Positions 16,985 to 26,131 of a DNA stretch of 45,115 bases are shown here, piece after piece; position 1 is the first letter of the stretch, and every line of letters begins with the position of its first letter. Below the pieces are notes generated by a model. That model did not search any database. It was given only the letters and a program-made list of their open reading frames with translations, and had not been told where the DNA came from. Origin of the DNA: PSRI01 sp041484195 (lineage in GTDB: Bacteria > Bacteroidota > Bacteroidia > Chitinophagales > Chitinophagaceae); assembly GCA_041484195.1 (NCBI GenBank), contig JBGPHC010000031.1:1-45115 (forward strand), given 5' to 3'. The position numbers and the translations under genes were made by a program.

Positions 16985-17500
16985 TCAGCCCTCGCATAGT
17001 TTTTTCAAGTTGAGGAGGCCTGCTTCGAACTGGTGGTTGAGCTGTTTTTTGATTATGGGTCCCATGAGGCGTGCAACCGGAAAAGGAAGTTCCCCGCTAT
17101 TTCTCCAATTGACCAGGGTTGCTCCGGCATTTTCAGAAAATGTCCAGCTATCATCCGCTTTCGATTTCCATGGCTTCAGAAATTCCAGTTGAAAATGAAT
17201 GGACTGGTTGGTGACACGATTGGCGAGTGTGAAGCTTCCTATCCCGATTTTCTTCCCCTCCCATGAATATTTGTGGCCGATCGTATCTGGGCTACCGGTT
17301 ATTTCCGAAGCAGCTCCAGGTTCAGTTTGCTGCCAGGGGTTCCATTTTCGAAAATTATTGAGGTCGGCCACTTTGCCATATACTTCACTTACCGGCCTGT
17401 TAATGGTGATATTTTTTTCGACCACATAACTGGACGGTGACAGGATCGCGATCAAAATGAGCGCGACTATCAAACCTAAAATAAAATAGATTAGGAGCAT
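16985..17500 (-). CDS. SRPBCC (START/polyketide cyclase-like) family protein
   Basis: 171 residues from the preferred ATG at 17500: one N-terminal membrane helix (about 3-22, LLIYFILGLIVALILIAIL) followed by a START-like ligand-binding domain. The domain begins VVEKNITINRPVSEVYGKVAD and contains the typical LNNFRKWNPW and the C-terminal amphipathic helix. Proteins of this kind bind hydrophobic ligands; the ligand is unknown. An in-frame ATG at 17560 would put 20 residues ahead of the membrane helix and is less likely. It is convergent with the thioredoxin-like gene and divergent from mdh. Confidence 0.8.
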   Translation of the reverse strand: MLLIYFILGLIVALILIAILSPSSYVVEKNITINRPVSEVYGKVADLNNFRKWNPWQQTEPGAASEITGSPDTIGHKYSWEGKKIGIGSFTLANRVTNQSIHFQLEFLKPWKSKADDSWTFSENAGATLVNWRNSGELPFPVARLMGPIIKKQLNHQFEAGLLNLKKLCEG

Positions 17501-17645
17501 TTGAAGAATGTTTGAAGGGTAATTCAACCCTAAGTTAGTCGTTAGGGTCAATATATTCAAGAGTGAACCCTGATTACTGCGGAATCCGGAGGATGGACGG
17601 TCTTGTCGATTTATTCCGAATACCCTTGCAGTAGAAATACAGTTC

Positions 17646-17676
17646 TTGGAATTTGGACTGCCTGCCAGTACCTTTG
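17646..17676 (+). promoter_or_regulatory. Promoter of mdh
   Basis: TTG (17646-17648), a 20-nt spacer and an exact TACCTTTG (17669-17676). The leader to the ATG at 17720 is about 37 nt. This is the cleanest two-part promoter in the window. Confidence 0.75.
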
Positions 17677-17719
17677 GTTCGCCAAATTTTTTTCTTATTG
17701 TTTAAAATTTTTCAATCTC

Positions 17720-18655
17720 ATGAAAATAACTGTTGTAGGCGCCGGAGCTGTGGGTGCAACCTGCGCCGATAATATCGCAAGACGGGAACTGTGCGAAGAA
17801 TTGGTATTGCTCGACATTAAAGAAGGCTTTGCAGAGGGTAAGGCAATGGATATGATGCAGACCTCGACCCTACTGAAATTTGATACCAGGATCATTGGAA
17901 GCACTAACGACTATACAAAGACGGCCGGCAGTGATGTGGTAGTTATTACTTCGGGAATTCCCCGCAAGCCTGGAATGACGCGTGAAGAACTTATCGGGAT
18001 CAACGCAGGAATTGTGAAAACGGTTACTGAAAATATTCTTAAGCATTCTCCTCAGGCCATTCTTGTAATTATAAGCAACCCGATGGATACCATGACCTAC
18101 CTCGCGTTGAAATCCGGCAAAGTTCCAAAGAACAGGATCATAGGGATGGGTGGAATATTGGACAGTTCCAGGTTTAAGTATTACCTGAGCCAGGCCATGA
18201 AATGTTCGCCGCAGGATTTGCAGGCAGTAGTGGTGGGCGGCCATGGCGACACGACGATGATACCGCTCACGCGTTTGGCAACTTACCAGGGCAGTCCCGT
18301 GAATAATTGGCTTGACGCGGATTCCCTGAAAAAAGTAGCAGCCGATACAATGGTGGGAGGCGCCACGCTTACCGGGCTGCTGGGCACTTCGGCATGGTAT
18401 GCTCCCGGCGCTGCCGGTGCAGACCTGGTGGAAGCCATTGTAAGAGATGAAAAAAGGCTGGTGCCCTGTTGCGTTTACCTTGAAGGCGAATATGGGCAGA
18501 AAGATATTTGTATGGGCGTACCCGTACTCATTGGCAGGAAGGGTTGGGAAAAAATAGTGGATTTCAACCTGAGCGAGTCGGAACAGGCGCAATTCAATAA
18601 ATCGGCCGAAGCAGTTCGTAATATGAATAATGTTTTGTCTGGCTTGCCTGTGTAA
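17720..18655 (+). CDS. mdh: Malate dehydrogenase
   Basis: NAD-dependent oxidation of malate to oxaloacetate in the TCA cycle. 311 residues. The dinucleotide motif is VGAGAVGAT at the N-terminus. The substrate loop IPRKPGMTREEL contains the Arg pair typical of malate rather than lactate dehydrogenases. The catalytic His is in VGGHGDTTMIPL. The reading frame stays open upstream to 17603, but the promoter at 17646-17676 lies inside that extension and MKITVVGAG is the conserved N-terminus, so the start is 17720. The gene is monocistronic and ends at an intrinsic terminator. Confidence 0.97.
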   Translation: MKITVVGAGAVGATCADNIARRELCEELVLLDIKEGFAEGKAMDMMQTSTLLKFDTRIIGSTNDYTKTAGSDVVVITSGIPRKPGMTREELIGINAGIVKTVTENILKHSPQAILVIISNPMDTMTYLALKSGKVPKNRIIGMGGILDSSRFKYYLSQAMKCSPQDLQAVVVGGHGDTTMIPLTRLATYQGSPVNNWLDADSLKKVAADTMVGGATLTGLLGTSAWYAPGAAGADLVEAIVRDEKRLVPCCVYLEGEYGQKDICMGVPVLIGRKGWEKIVDFNLSESEQAQFNKSAEAVRNMNNVLSGLPV

Positions 18656-18692
18656 ATCGGGATCCGGAATATGCAGGATATGTTTGATAATG

Positions 18693-18716
18693 GGCAGTTT
18701 ACGCTGCCTTTTTTTT
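18693..18716 (+). terminator. Intrinsic terminator after mdh
   Basis: GGCAG (18693-18697) pairs with CTGCC (18704-18708), followed by T8. Confidence 0.85.
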
Positions 18717-18769
18717 GTTTTTTCTTTCAGATGCGACGGGAATTCATTACATTTAGATTCCTATTGTTT

Positions 18770-18777
18770 TAGTTTTG
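18770..18777 (+). promoter_or_regulatory. -7 element TAGTTTTG before the octapeptide-repeat gene
   Basis: Exact TAnnTTTG, giving a leader of about 75 nt. No well-placed TTG at -33. Confidence 0.45.
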
Positions 18778-18859
18778 TGTGATATCTTCTTTAAAACCTT
18801 TCCGACCTCTCATCCACCAGCTCTGTGGCTAGAAAACATTGTTAACCAAATGGTATTGC

Positions 18860-19426
18860 ATGAAATCAACTGTACTACTGGTTTGCCTCCTGATTTGTAT
18901 GACTATCATGTGCCACGCGCAAATTCCCAATAACAGGAACCCTCATGTTAACAAGAATGTGTGCCCGAATTCCAATGATAAGATTAACCCCGGAAAAAAT
19001 CTGAAAATAAATCCCAAATACAATTGGAATATCAATCCCATCTCCAATGCCGCCATCAATCCAAACAGTAACGCCCTCATCAATCCCAAGATCAACACCA
19101 GAGTCAATCCTCATTTCAACGCGCTGATCAACCCATTCTATGCTTTGAGCTTAAACCCGCTCACCAACGACAATTGGAGCGGATTTTATGTGTTCGACAA
19201 AGAAGACGATCATATGGGATATTATGTGCAGGCCGATCAGGACGTGATGATTTGTTTTGATTTGAAGGGTAACTGGACAGGATACCTGATTTCAACCGAT
19301 ATGAAAACCTATAATTGCTTCGACCTGAAAGACGAGTGGACGGGCATGTATATTTGCAGCGATTCCGACAGTGGTTTGAACCTTTTCGACAAAGATGGAG
19401 AATGGACCGGTTCACACGCCAAATAA
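18860..19426 (+). CDS. Secreted protein with ten octapeptide repeats and W-[S/T]-G repeats
   Basis: 188 residues, not assigned to a named family. A signal peptide (1-20, ending MCHA) is followed by ten uninterrupted octapeptides at residues 26-105 with the pattern [I/V/L]NPxxNxx, for example INPKYNWN, INPISNAA, INPNSNAL, VNPHFNAL. The strict 8-residue period with Asn-Pro and a hydrophobic residue in register suggests a solenoid or extended fibre-like surface. The second half (106-184) has four W[S/T]G motifs at Trp106, 139, 160 and 182, separated by acidic, aromatic segments containing FDLK or LFDKD. The start is the ATG at 18860; an in-frame TTG at 18839 would bury the signal peptide. Gene is alone, with no obvious partner. 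Confidence 0.8.
   Translation: MKSTVLLVCLLICMTIMCHAQIPNNRNPHVNKNVCPNSNDKINPGKNLKINPKYNWNINPISNAAINPNSNALINPKINTRVNPHFNALINPFYALSLNPLTNDNWSGFYVFDKEDDHMGYYVQADQDVMICFDLKGNWTGYLISTDMKTYNCFDLKDEWTGMYICSDSDSGLNLFDKDGEWTGSHAK
18935..19174 (+). repeat. Ten 24-bp coding repeats (octapeptide array)
   Basis: Encodes residues 26-105 of the secreted repeat protein. At DNA level the units are diverged (recurring core atcaatcc or atcaaccc), so the array is old rather than a recent slippage product. Confidence 0.75.
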
Positions 19427-19581
19427 TAATCTCATGCCGCGTTTCTGTTGATCTAAGTTAATATTATCGCTTTCGCCTACCCGCTCCAGGGGCAAAGCAA
19501 CAGATGATAAGGCGATACGGCCCTCCGGTCATAATTTTCAAGTTTACCCGCCGTTATAGTAATACCCTATCCGTATATCCT

Positions 19582-19860
19582 ATGGTCAAGTACCTAAACT
19601 CACCCCTGAAAATTACAGGCAGCCTTTTGGTGGCTGTTGGTTTGTCTATCGCGACTATTTCGATGGGACAATTTCTCTTCCTGGGAATGTCTGTCGTGTC
19701 GCTGGGCGTTTTGATCCACGTTACAAACTGGATTATTTGCCGGTCGCATATGAATACCAGGGAGAAAAAGATTTTTGAATTTTGCCTCCTGTTGTTTATT
19801 ATTTCACTCTGCGCCACATTTGTATTGGACTATTTTGGAATCATCCGGTTGAGCCTATGA
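19582..19860 (+). CDS. Small hypothetical membrane protein
   Basis: About 92 residues from the ATG at 19582 with three hydrophobic segments (roughly 10-28, 32-50 and 68-90 of this form). Not recognised. The frame is open from an ATG at 19504, which would add 26 residues rich in Arg and Tyr; I prefer the internal start because it places the first membrane segment near the N-terminus. Its stop overlaps the convergent GT9 gene's stop by 6 bp. Function unknown. Confidence 0.5.
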   Translation: MVKYLNSPLKITGSLLVAVGLSIATISMGQFLFLGMSVVSLGVLIHVTNWIICRSHMNTREKKIFEFCLLLFIISLCATFVLDYFGIIRLSL

Positions 19861-20850
19861 CCTGCCCAGCCTCATATTGATCAGCGACAGGATTTCATCA
19901 ACCCTGATATCTTCCATGCAGCGAAAATGTTTTTTTGGGCATTTATCGTAGCCGATCTTACTGCAGGGCCTGCAATAGAGATTCTTCACCTCCACAACAT
20001 CGTATTTCTGTTTGGATATTTCACCATAATAAGGCTCCATGCCAAATTCGGGAATGGTATTTCCCCAAATGGAAATGATCGGCTTTTGAAAAGCTGCCGC
20101 GATATGCATCAAGCCAGTGTCGTGGGAAACAATAAGCTTCGAGCGCCGCACCAGGTCTGCCGATTCATTTATCCTGAATTTGCCGCAGGCATTGTACACT
20201 TTAACGGGGTCAACTCGGGCGATTTCCTGCCCATTCTCATAGTCTTCACGGCCACCCAGAAGAATAAGCGGGTGATCCAGTTTTGAACAGAGTTCCTGCA
20301 ATTTATGAACGGGTATTTTTTTTGTATAATGCGCTGCACCAATTGCGATCCCAATGTATCCTGCCAGGTGCGATGCGGGTATATCAGACTCCTTCACTCT
20401 CTCATTTTCAGGAATAAAATAGTCCAGTCCCATCCCATCGTTCTTCACGCCAAAAGATTCTACCGTCTTCATATAGCGGTCCACGATATGCAAGTCGGGA
20501 AGAAAGTTCCACTTAAAGGTGGTCATCATCCATTTTTCCAAATTCAATTTCGGAAATGAAAAGCTCTCCGCGCCCAGTATGCTCTTTATTTTGGCAGTTC
20601 TCAGGTTATGATGCAGGTCAATCAGGTAGTCAAATTTTTCTTTTCTGAGGGCCTTGAGGAGGGGTGAAATACTCTCTTCCAGCAAATGAACTTTGTCGAT
20701 ATACGGATTGTGGTCCACAATTTGGTGGAACCTGAATTTGGTGAGATAATGAAGTTCCGCAGCAGGAACTTGTTTTTTCAAACAACGGACGACGGGTGTT
20801 GTGAGTACCATGTCGCCGATGGATGAAAACCGAATAACCAGGAATTTCAT
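19855..20850 (-). CDS. Glycosyltransferase family 9 (heptosyltransferase)
   Basis: 331 residues with the GT9 pattern: N-terminal MKFLVIRFSSIGDMVLTTP, where the G-D-M/V-x-L-T-T-P block is characteristic, then GIAIGAAHYTKKIP at the start of the second Rossmann domain (about 177), and the nucleotide-sugar block VSHDTGLMHIAAAF followed by PIISIWGNT. It transfers heptose from ADP-heptose to the LPS core, or a related sugar, at the cytoplasmic face of the inner membrane. hldD at 4819 would supply the donor. It overlaps the convergent small membrane protein gene by 6 bp at the stop codons. Exact heptosyltransferase I, II or III role cannot be decided. Confidence 0.88.
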   Translation of the reverse strand: MKFLVIRFSSIGDMVLTTPVVRCLKKQVPAAELHYLTKFRFHQIVDHNPYIDKVHLLEESISPLLKALRKEKFDYLIDLHHNLRTAKIKSILGAESFSFPKLNLEKWMMTTFKWNFLPDLHIVDRYMKTVESFGVKNDGMGLDYFIPENERVKESDIPASHLAGYIGIAIGAAHYTKKIPVHKLQELCSKLDHPLILLGGREDYENGQEIARVDPVKVYNACGKFRINESADLVRRSKLIVSHDTGLMHIAAAFQKPIISIWGNTIPEFGMEPYYGEISKQKYDVVEVKNLYCRPCSKIGYDKCPKKHFRCMEDIRVDEILSLINMRLGRS

Positions 20851-20928
20851 GGAATGATCAGGTTATGATTCATGAGTTATAAGAACGGAGCGATTAATTT
20901 GAGTTAGTTTTATCTGCTGTGCGTGTTC

Positions 20929-22149
20929 TTAGGTCTCAACATAGTTCAGGTCTTTATTGAAGGTTTCCTTTGACAGGATCACCGCCGTCAGGCCAATCGC
21001 CATAACAATCATACCGGTAACCCATCCGCCCGTTACATAGCCCATGGATCCACGGAGGCCTTTGAATAAATAGATAATGAGTGGCAATGAGCCTCTCACC
21101 ATGTTAGGGATGGTAGTTGCCGCCGTAGCGCGTAAATTGGTTCCAAATTGTTCCGCGCCCATAGTTACAAATACGGCCCAGAATCCTGTGCCAAAGCCGA
21201 GGCCTGCGCAAATGATATACATCTGAGTGTTGCTTCCGCCATCCTGCAAAAAATAAAGCACAATGAATATAGCCGTGATAGCGTAAAAAACGTACAATGC
21301 TTTTTTCCGGCTTTTCAACCATTGGCTCAGCAACCCTACCAGCACATCCCCAACCGAAATTGCAGCATAGGCATACATGACGGCTTTGCCGGGATTGATC
21401 TGATCGCTGATGCCAAACTCGCTTCCAAATTTATCACAAAAAGAGATCAGCACACCAATCACGTACCAGGTGGGAAGGCCAATCAGGATACAGAGGATAT
21501 ATTTTCTGAATCGCTCCCGGTTGGTAAAAAACATGAAGAAATTCCCTTTGGCCACTTTCATCTGGCTGATCTTGCGGAACATGTCGGATTCGAATACGGA
21601 CACACGTAATATCAATAGGATCAGTCCCAGTCCACCTCCGATAAAATAGCAGACCCTCCAGTCAAAATTCGCGGAAATGAAATAAGCAACAACAGCGCCG
21701 GTCAAACCGATTCCAGCTACCAAAGATGTTCCGATGCCCCTTTTTTCCTTTGGCAGCAATTCTGATACGAGTGTAATGCCCGCACCCAGTTCTCCCGCCA
21801 GACCCACGCCAGCGATAAAACGGACCAACGCGTATTGATTGACCGTATGCACGAATCCATTTACAATATTGGCTACTGAATACAAAACGATGGATCCAAA
21901 CAAGACGCTGAGTCGACCTTTCTTATCGCCCATCACCCCCCACACAATGCCTCCGACCAGGAGTCCCACCATTTGGAGGCCGATAATAAATTCACCACTG
22001 GTCACCAGGGCGTCTCCCTGCAGACCCAGGGATTTGAGACTGGGAATTCGAATGATGCTGAATAGCAACAGATCGTAGATGTCGACAAAATAGCCCAGGG
22101 CAGAAACAATAACGGCCAAGCCAAAAACCGACTGCTGCTTATTATTCAT
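20929..22149 (-). CDS. Major facilitator superfamily transporter
   Basis: 406 residues, 12 predicted membrane segments. The N-terminal half shows GYFVDIYDLLLFS in helix 1 and the loop 2-3 signature GVMGDKKGRLSVLFGS (G-x-x-x-D-x-x-G-R-x). Helix 4-5 has RFIAGVGLAGELGAGITLVSE, the pattern of the sugar/metabolite:H+ symporter branch. The substrate is not readable. The start ATG at 22149 overlaps the dedA stop by 8 bp (ATGAATAA), indicating translational coupling; an in-frame ATG at 22200 would extend far into dedA and is less likely. Confidence 0.88.
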   Translation of the reverse strand: MNNKQQSVFGLAVIVSALGYFVDIYDLLLFSIIRIPSLKSLGLQGDALVTSGEFIIGLQMVGLLVGGIVWGVMGDKKGRLSVLFGSIVLYSVANIVNGFVHTVNQYALVRFIAGVGLAGELGAGITLVSELLPKEKRGIGTSLVAGIGLTGAVVAYFISANFDWRVCYFIGGGLGLILLILRVSVFESDMFRKISQMKVAKGNFFMFFTNRERFRKYILCILIGLPTWYVIGVLISFCDKFGSEFGISDQINPGKAVMYAYAAISVGDVLVGLLSQWLKSRKKALYVFYAITAIFIVLYFLQDGGSNTQMYIICAGLGFGTGFWAVFVTMGAEQFGTNLRATAATTIPNMVRGSLPLIIYLFKGLRGSMGYVTGGWVTGMIVMAIGLTAVILSKETFNKDLNYVET

Positions 22150-22855
22150 GCTGCGAAGAATTTTGAGGAGGTGTATCTCCTGAATCCTTTCTTTTTCCAA
22201 AAAATAGTTTGTATATAACCGGTAGTGTCGTCACGAGTACGATCCCGATCACAATAAATTCCAGGTGCTGTTTCAGATCCAGTCCAAATCTCTTGAGGAA
22301 GAATTTATCCAGGTAGTGTCCGGCCATCAACATACTGAATACCCATGCCACAGAACCGAAGACATTATACGCCATGAATTTCTTGCGGTCCATTTGCACG
22401 ATGCCTGCGATTATAGGAGCAAAGGTTCTTATGATGGGCAGAAATCTTGCAAATACAATCGCCTGTCCACCGTGTTTATCATAGAATTCCTTGGCTCTGT
22501 ACAAATGTTTTTTCTTGAAAATCCAGGTATCTTTCCTTGAGTAAAGAAATGCCCCGCTCTTTCTACCGAACCAATAACCCACCATATTTCCCAAAATGCC
22601 TGATGCGGCTACCAGAAGGAGCAGGATCATCAGGTCGGCAAAATCACTCCCTGTTCCACCCGGAATTACGCGATCAACCAGGTTTTGACTGTAAATGCCC
22701 GCTACGAAAAGCAGGCTGTCGCCCGGCAGAAAGAATCCAACCATCAGGCCGGTTTCTGCAAATACAATAAACAGCATCACCCACAGTCCACCGTTATTAA
22801 TGTAGAATTCGGGATTCAGCAGATCCCTCCAGGTAAATTGCAATAGCTCAATCAT
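22142..22855 (-). CDS. DedA family membrane protein
   Basis: 237 residues, DedA (SNARE-associated/VTT) family, about five hydrophobic segments. The family motif FARFLPIIRTFAPIIAG (F-x-R-F-x-P-x-x-R) is present, preceded by GYWFGRK near the middle of the protein. DedA proteins support membrane homeostasis, and some act as undecaprenyl-phosphate or phospholipid transporters (established for other members, not shown here). It is the first gene of a two-gene unit with the MFS transporter, joined by an 8-bp overlap. Confidence 0.9.
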   Translation of the reverse strand: MIELLQFTWRDLLNPEFYINNGGLWVMLFIVFAETGLMVGFFLPGDSLLFVAGIYSQNLVDRVIPGGTGSDFADLMILLLLVAASGILGNMVGYWFGRKSGAFLYSRKDTWIFKKKHLYRAKEFYDKHGGQAIVFARFLPIIRTFAPIIAGIVQMDRKKFMAYNVFGSVAWVFSMLMAGHYLDKFFLKRFGLDLKQHLEFIVIGIVLVTTLPVIYKLFFGKRKDSGDTPPQNSSQHE

Positions 22856-22947
22856 GTTTCTTCACTTAAATATTCCAATCACCCATTTAGTCAATTCAAT
22901 GCATCCCGCAGGGTCTCTCCTGATTCCAATCATTTTATTGACTGGCA

Positions 22948-24198
22948 TTATATTTCCGACTGACCATCGTCCAAAGCATTTTCCCATTTGCTTACCGCTC
23001 CAGTGGCCAATGCGTTCCCCAAAACGTTCGTCATGCTCCGCAACATATCACAAAAATGGTCAATCGGCAAAATTAAAGCAATACCTTCCGGAGGAATCTT
23101 AAACATGGCACAGGTAGCGGTCACCACCACCAGGGAAGCCCGTGGTACACCCGCCATCCCCTTGCTGGTAAGCATCAGCACAAGCAACATGGTAAGTTGT
23201 GTGCCCAGGTCGAGGTGTACGTTGTATGCCTGTGCGATGGCCAGGCTGGCAAATGTCATATACATCATGCTTCCATCGAGGTTAAATGAATAACCCAGGG
23301 GAAGTATGAATGCAACTATTTTCTCCTGGCATCCGAAACTTTCCAGTTCTTCTGTCAGCTTGGGAAACACGGCTTCACTGCTCGTAGTGCTGAAAGCTAC
23401 CAACAGGGGCTGCGCGATCCTGCGAAGCAATTCAGGCAGCCTGTTGCGCAAAATCAGGAACCCGGCGATGATTAAAATACTCCATAACAGTATTATCCCG
23501 ATAATGAAATAAAAAAGATAGTACCCGTAAAACTTAAATACTTCCATACCATTCATGGCAATGACAGCGGCCAGCGCGCCGAATACACCCAATGGGGCGA
23601 AATTCATCACATAGCCCACCATTTTCAGGATCACATGGCTCACGGCATCCAGCGCTTTTATCAGGCTCTTCCCTCGTTCGCCAATAGCCGAAGTAGCTAC
23701 TCCGAAAAATATACTGAATACAACCAGTTGCAATATTTGATTGCCGGCCATTGCCTCGAATACACTTTTGGGGAAAACATGCTCTATGAATTTGTCCAGG
23801 GAAAATTCCTGCGTCGTGCCAATTAGGTCCTTTGCTCCAGACTGATCCGCATAACTAAGAACAATAGCTGCACCCGGCTGAAAAAAATTGACTAGCATCA
23901 TCCCCAACAACAATGAAATCAGGGAAGCTGAAACAAACCACAACATCGCTTTGCCTCCTACCCTGCCCACAGCCTTCAGGTCGCCAAGTTTTGCGATTCC
24001 CACCACCAGGGTTGAAAATACCAGGGGGGCAATGATCATCTGCACCAGGCGCAGGAAAATGGTCGTGAGTAATTTCGATTTGCCCGCAAAGCCCGCAATG
24101 AATTTCTCCGAAGCATTATGATGCACCAAATACCCGGTGATAACGCCCAGCACCATGGCAATCAATATATAAAAAGTGAGCCGGTTCGATTTGTTCAT
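22948..24198 (-). CDS. Dicarboxylate/amino acid:cation symporter
   Basis: 416 residues, DAACS (GltP/DctA) family. The re-entrant loop HP1 shows AFSTTSSEAVFPK, the serine-rich signature, followed by LPLGYSFNLDGSMMYMTFA with the NxDGS-type motif in TM7. TSKGMAGVPRASLVVV lies in HP2. These regions bind an acidic amino acid or C4-dicarboxylate with Na+ or H+. I use the ATG at 24198; the frame also opens from a TTG at 24228. Transcribed toward the dedA-MFS unit but separated by about 90 nt, and divergent from the APC permease, so this is a small transporter cluster. Confidence 0.93.
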   Translation of the reverse strand: MNKSNRLTFYILIAMVLGVITGYLVHHNASEKFIAGFAGKSKLLTTIFLRLVQMIIAPLVFSTLVVGIAKLGDLKAVGRVGGKAMLWFVSASLISLLLGMMLVNFFQPGAAIVLSYADQSGAKDLIGTTQEFSLDKFIEHVFPKSVFEAMAGNQILQLVVFSIFFGVATSAIGERGKSLIKALDAVSHVILKMVGYVMNFAPLGVFGALAAVIAMNGMEVFKFYGYYLFYFIIGIILLWSILIIAGFLILRNRLPELLRRIAQPLLVAFSTTSSEAVFPKLTEELESFGCQEKIVAFILPLGYSFNLDGSMMYMTFASLAIAQAYNVHLDLGTQLTMLLVLMLTSKGMAGVPRASLVVVTATCAMFKIPPEGIALILPIDHFCDMLRSMTNVLGNALATGAVSKWENALDDGQSEI

Positions 24199-24385
24199 AA
24201 GCGGGATTTGCCATGGGAATTTCCGCAAAGCAGGGCCGAAAGTTCAAAAAAATTCGCATATGGCAAAAACTTTTATCCTGTTAAAGCGCCCTTCCATCAA
24301 AACATTTAGTGAAGCGTATTGAATAATTATTTATTTTGGGCAACTAAACCCAGTTACTGATTCACCATTTCAATTAAACCACTGT

Positions 24386-25894
24386 ATGAGTTTATTCCGG
24401 AAAAAATCATTGGATGCATTGTTGGCGCAGGCGGCTGATTCGAATAAGGGATTGAAAAGAACATTGAGTTCAGGTAACCTGATAGCACTTGGGATAGGCG
24501 CTATTATTGGTGCGGGTCTTTTTGTGAGAACGGCGGCAGCAGCGGGAGAACACGCCGGACCTGCGGTAACCATTTCATTTATCATCGCGGCTATTGGCTG
24601 CGCTTTTGCCGGATTGTGTTATGCTGAGTTCGCATCCATGATACCCATCGCGGGCAGCGCTTATACTTATGCTTATGCAACCATGGGTGAATTGATAGCC
24701 TGGATCATCGGATGGGCCCTCGTTCTTGAATACGCCCTGGGCGCAGCTACAGTGTCAAGCGCCTGGAGTGAATATCTCAACGAACTTCTGGGCGGAGCCA
24801 TACCCTATGCCTGGTCGCATTCCCCATTTGAACATCTTGTCAGGCGGATCTTGGACAGCCATGAAATTGTCATGTCCTCCACCAAGGTGCTAACAGGAGA
24901 TATCATTGTCGCGAGCGGTGTCATCAACCTGCCTGCCTTATTTATCATCCTGATGCTTACATTGCTTTTGATTAAGGGCACCCAGGAATCCGCCGTGGTC
25001 AATTCCGTCATCGTAGTAGTAAAAGTAGCCATCGTGCTGGTGTTTATCGCCATTGGCTGGAAATTCATAAATCCCGCCAATCATACACCCTATTTTATTC
25101 CCGCAGATAAACCGGGCTATGAGGGATTCTGGAATCACGGCTGGGCGGGTGTGCTCACGGGGGCAGGAATCGTTTTCTTTGCATTCATTGGGTTTGACGC
25201 TGTTTCAACTACGGCGCAGGAAGCCAAGAATCCAAAACGGGATATGCCAATCGGCATCCTGGGATCATTGGTGATCTGTACCATATTATATATCCTCTTC
25301 TCCTATGTACTGACTGGTGTGGCACCTTATACTGATTTTGTGAAGGCCGGCAAGGAAGCTTCTGTTGCCTATGCCATCAAGACTTATATGACGGGCTATA
25401 GCTGGCTGGCAACTTTGATCTCGATAGCCATTCTCGCAGGATTTTCGTCTGTGATGCTGGTCATGCTAATGGGACAATCGAGAGTATTCTATTCCATGTC
25501 GAATGACGGGCTCCTGCCGAAAGTATTTTCTGATCTGCACCCTAAATTCAGGACACCTTATAAATCCAATATGATTCTTTTTGTATTTGTAGGTTTGTTT
25601 GGCGCTTTTGTTCCTGAAAGTGTAGTGGGAAATCTTACCAGCATTGGAACTTTGTTTGCCTTTGTATTGGTCTGTGCCGGCGTAATCATCATGAGAAAAA
25701 ATGATCCCAACAGACCCCGTCCTTTCAAGACGCCGTTGGTACCGCTGGTTCCCATCCTGGGTATCATTGTATGCGGCGCCATGATAGTAGGGCTTCCCGG
25801 TTCAACACTATTGATTGCCTTGCTTTGGATGATCATCGGCCTGGTTATTTATTTCAGTTTCAGCAAGAAAAGGAGCAAGCTGAACAAACCCTGA
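24386..25894 (+). CDS. Amino acid permease (APC superfamily)
   Basis: 502 residues, 12 or more hydrophobic segments, in the cationic/basic amino acid transporter-like branch of APC. The helix 1 signature GIGAIIGAGLFVRTA is followed by GPAVTISFIIAAIGCAFAGLCYAEFASMIPIAGSAY (given here only as landmarks near 55-95). FFAFIGFDAVSTTAQEAKNP marks helix 6, and RVFYSMSNDGLLPKVF helix 8. The substrate is probably an amino acid; which one is not clear. Monocistronic with a strong terminator. Confidence 0.92.
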   Translation: MSLFRKKSLDALLAQAADSNKGLKRTLSSGNLIALGIGAIIGAGLFVRTAAAAGEHAGPAVTISFIIAAIGCAFAGLCYAEFASMIPIAGSAYTYAYATMGELIAWIIGWALVLEYALGAATVSSAWSEYLNELLGGAIPYAWSHSPFEHLVRRILDSHEIVMSSTKVLTGDIIVASGVINLPALFIILMLTLLLIKGTQESAVVNSVIVVVKVAIVLVFIAIGWKFINPANHTPYFIPADKPGYEGFWNHGWAGVLTGAGIVFFAFIGFDAVSTTAQEAKNPKRDMPIGILGSLVICTILYILFSYVLTGVAPYTDFVKAGKEASVAYAIKTYMTGYSWLATLISIAILAGFSSVMLVMLMGQSRVFYSMSNDGLLPKVFSDLHPKFRTPYKSNMILFVFVGLFGAFVPESVVGNLTSIGTLFAFVLVCAGVIIMRKNDPNRPRPFKTPLVPLVPILGIIVCGAMIVGLPGSTLLIALLWMIIGLVIYFSFSKKRSKLNKP

Positions 25895-25921
25895 GGATAA
25901 CATCCCTGCATATTCTAACCG

Positions 25922-25946
25922 CCCGCCAACTGGCGGGTTTTGTTTT
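25922..25946 (+). terminator. Intrinsic terminator after the APC permease
   Basis: CCCGCC (25922-25927) and GGCGGG (25932-25937) around AACT, followed by TTTTGTTTT. Confidence 0.9.
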
Positions 25947-26131
25947 GCTATATAGTGGACAACCACATAATTTTGCGGCCCGGTGCAGCCGGAAAGGGAT
26001 GCAGGCATTAGTCCTGAAACCAATTCCATCCCGGGTCTGACAACCTTGATTTAGATTTAATAGAACCGGAAATAATTAATCGCCGCCTGTATCGAACACT
26101 GAATAAGCAGGCGCAAAACTGGATAATTAAT

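Noticed and set aside
17870..18592. 240-residue minus-strand frame inside mdh
   Set aside because: Shadow of mdh; low-complexity His/Tyr/Arg composition.
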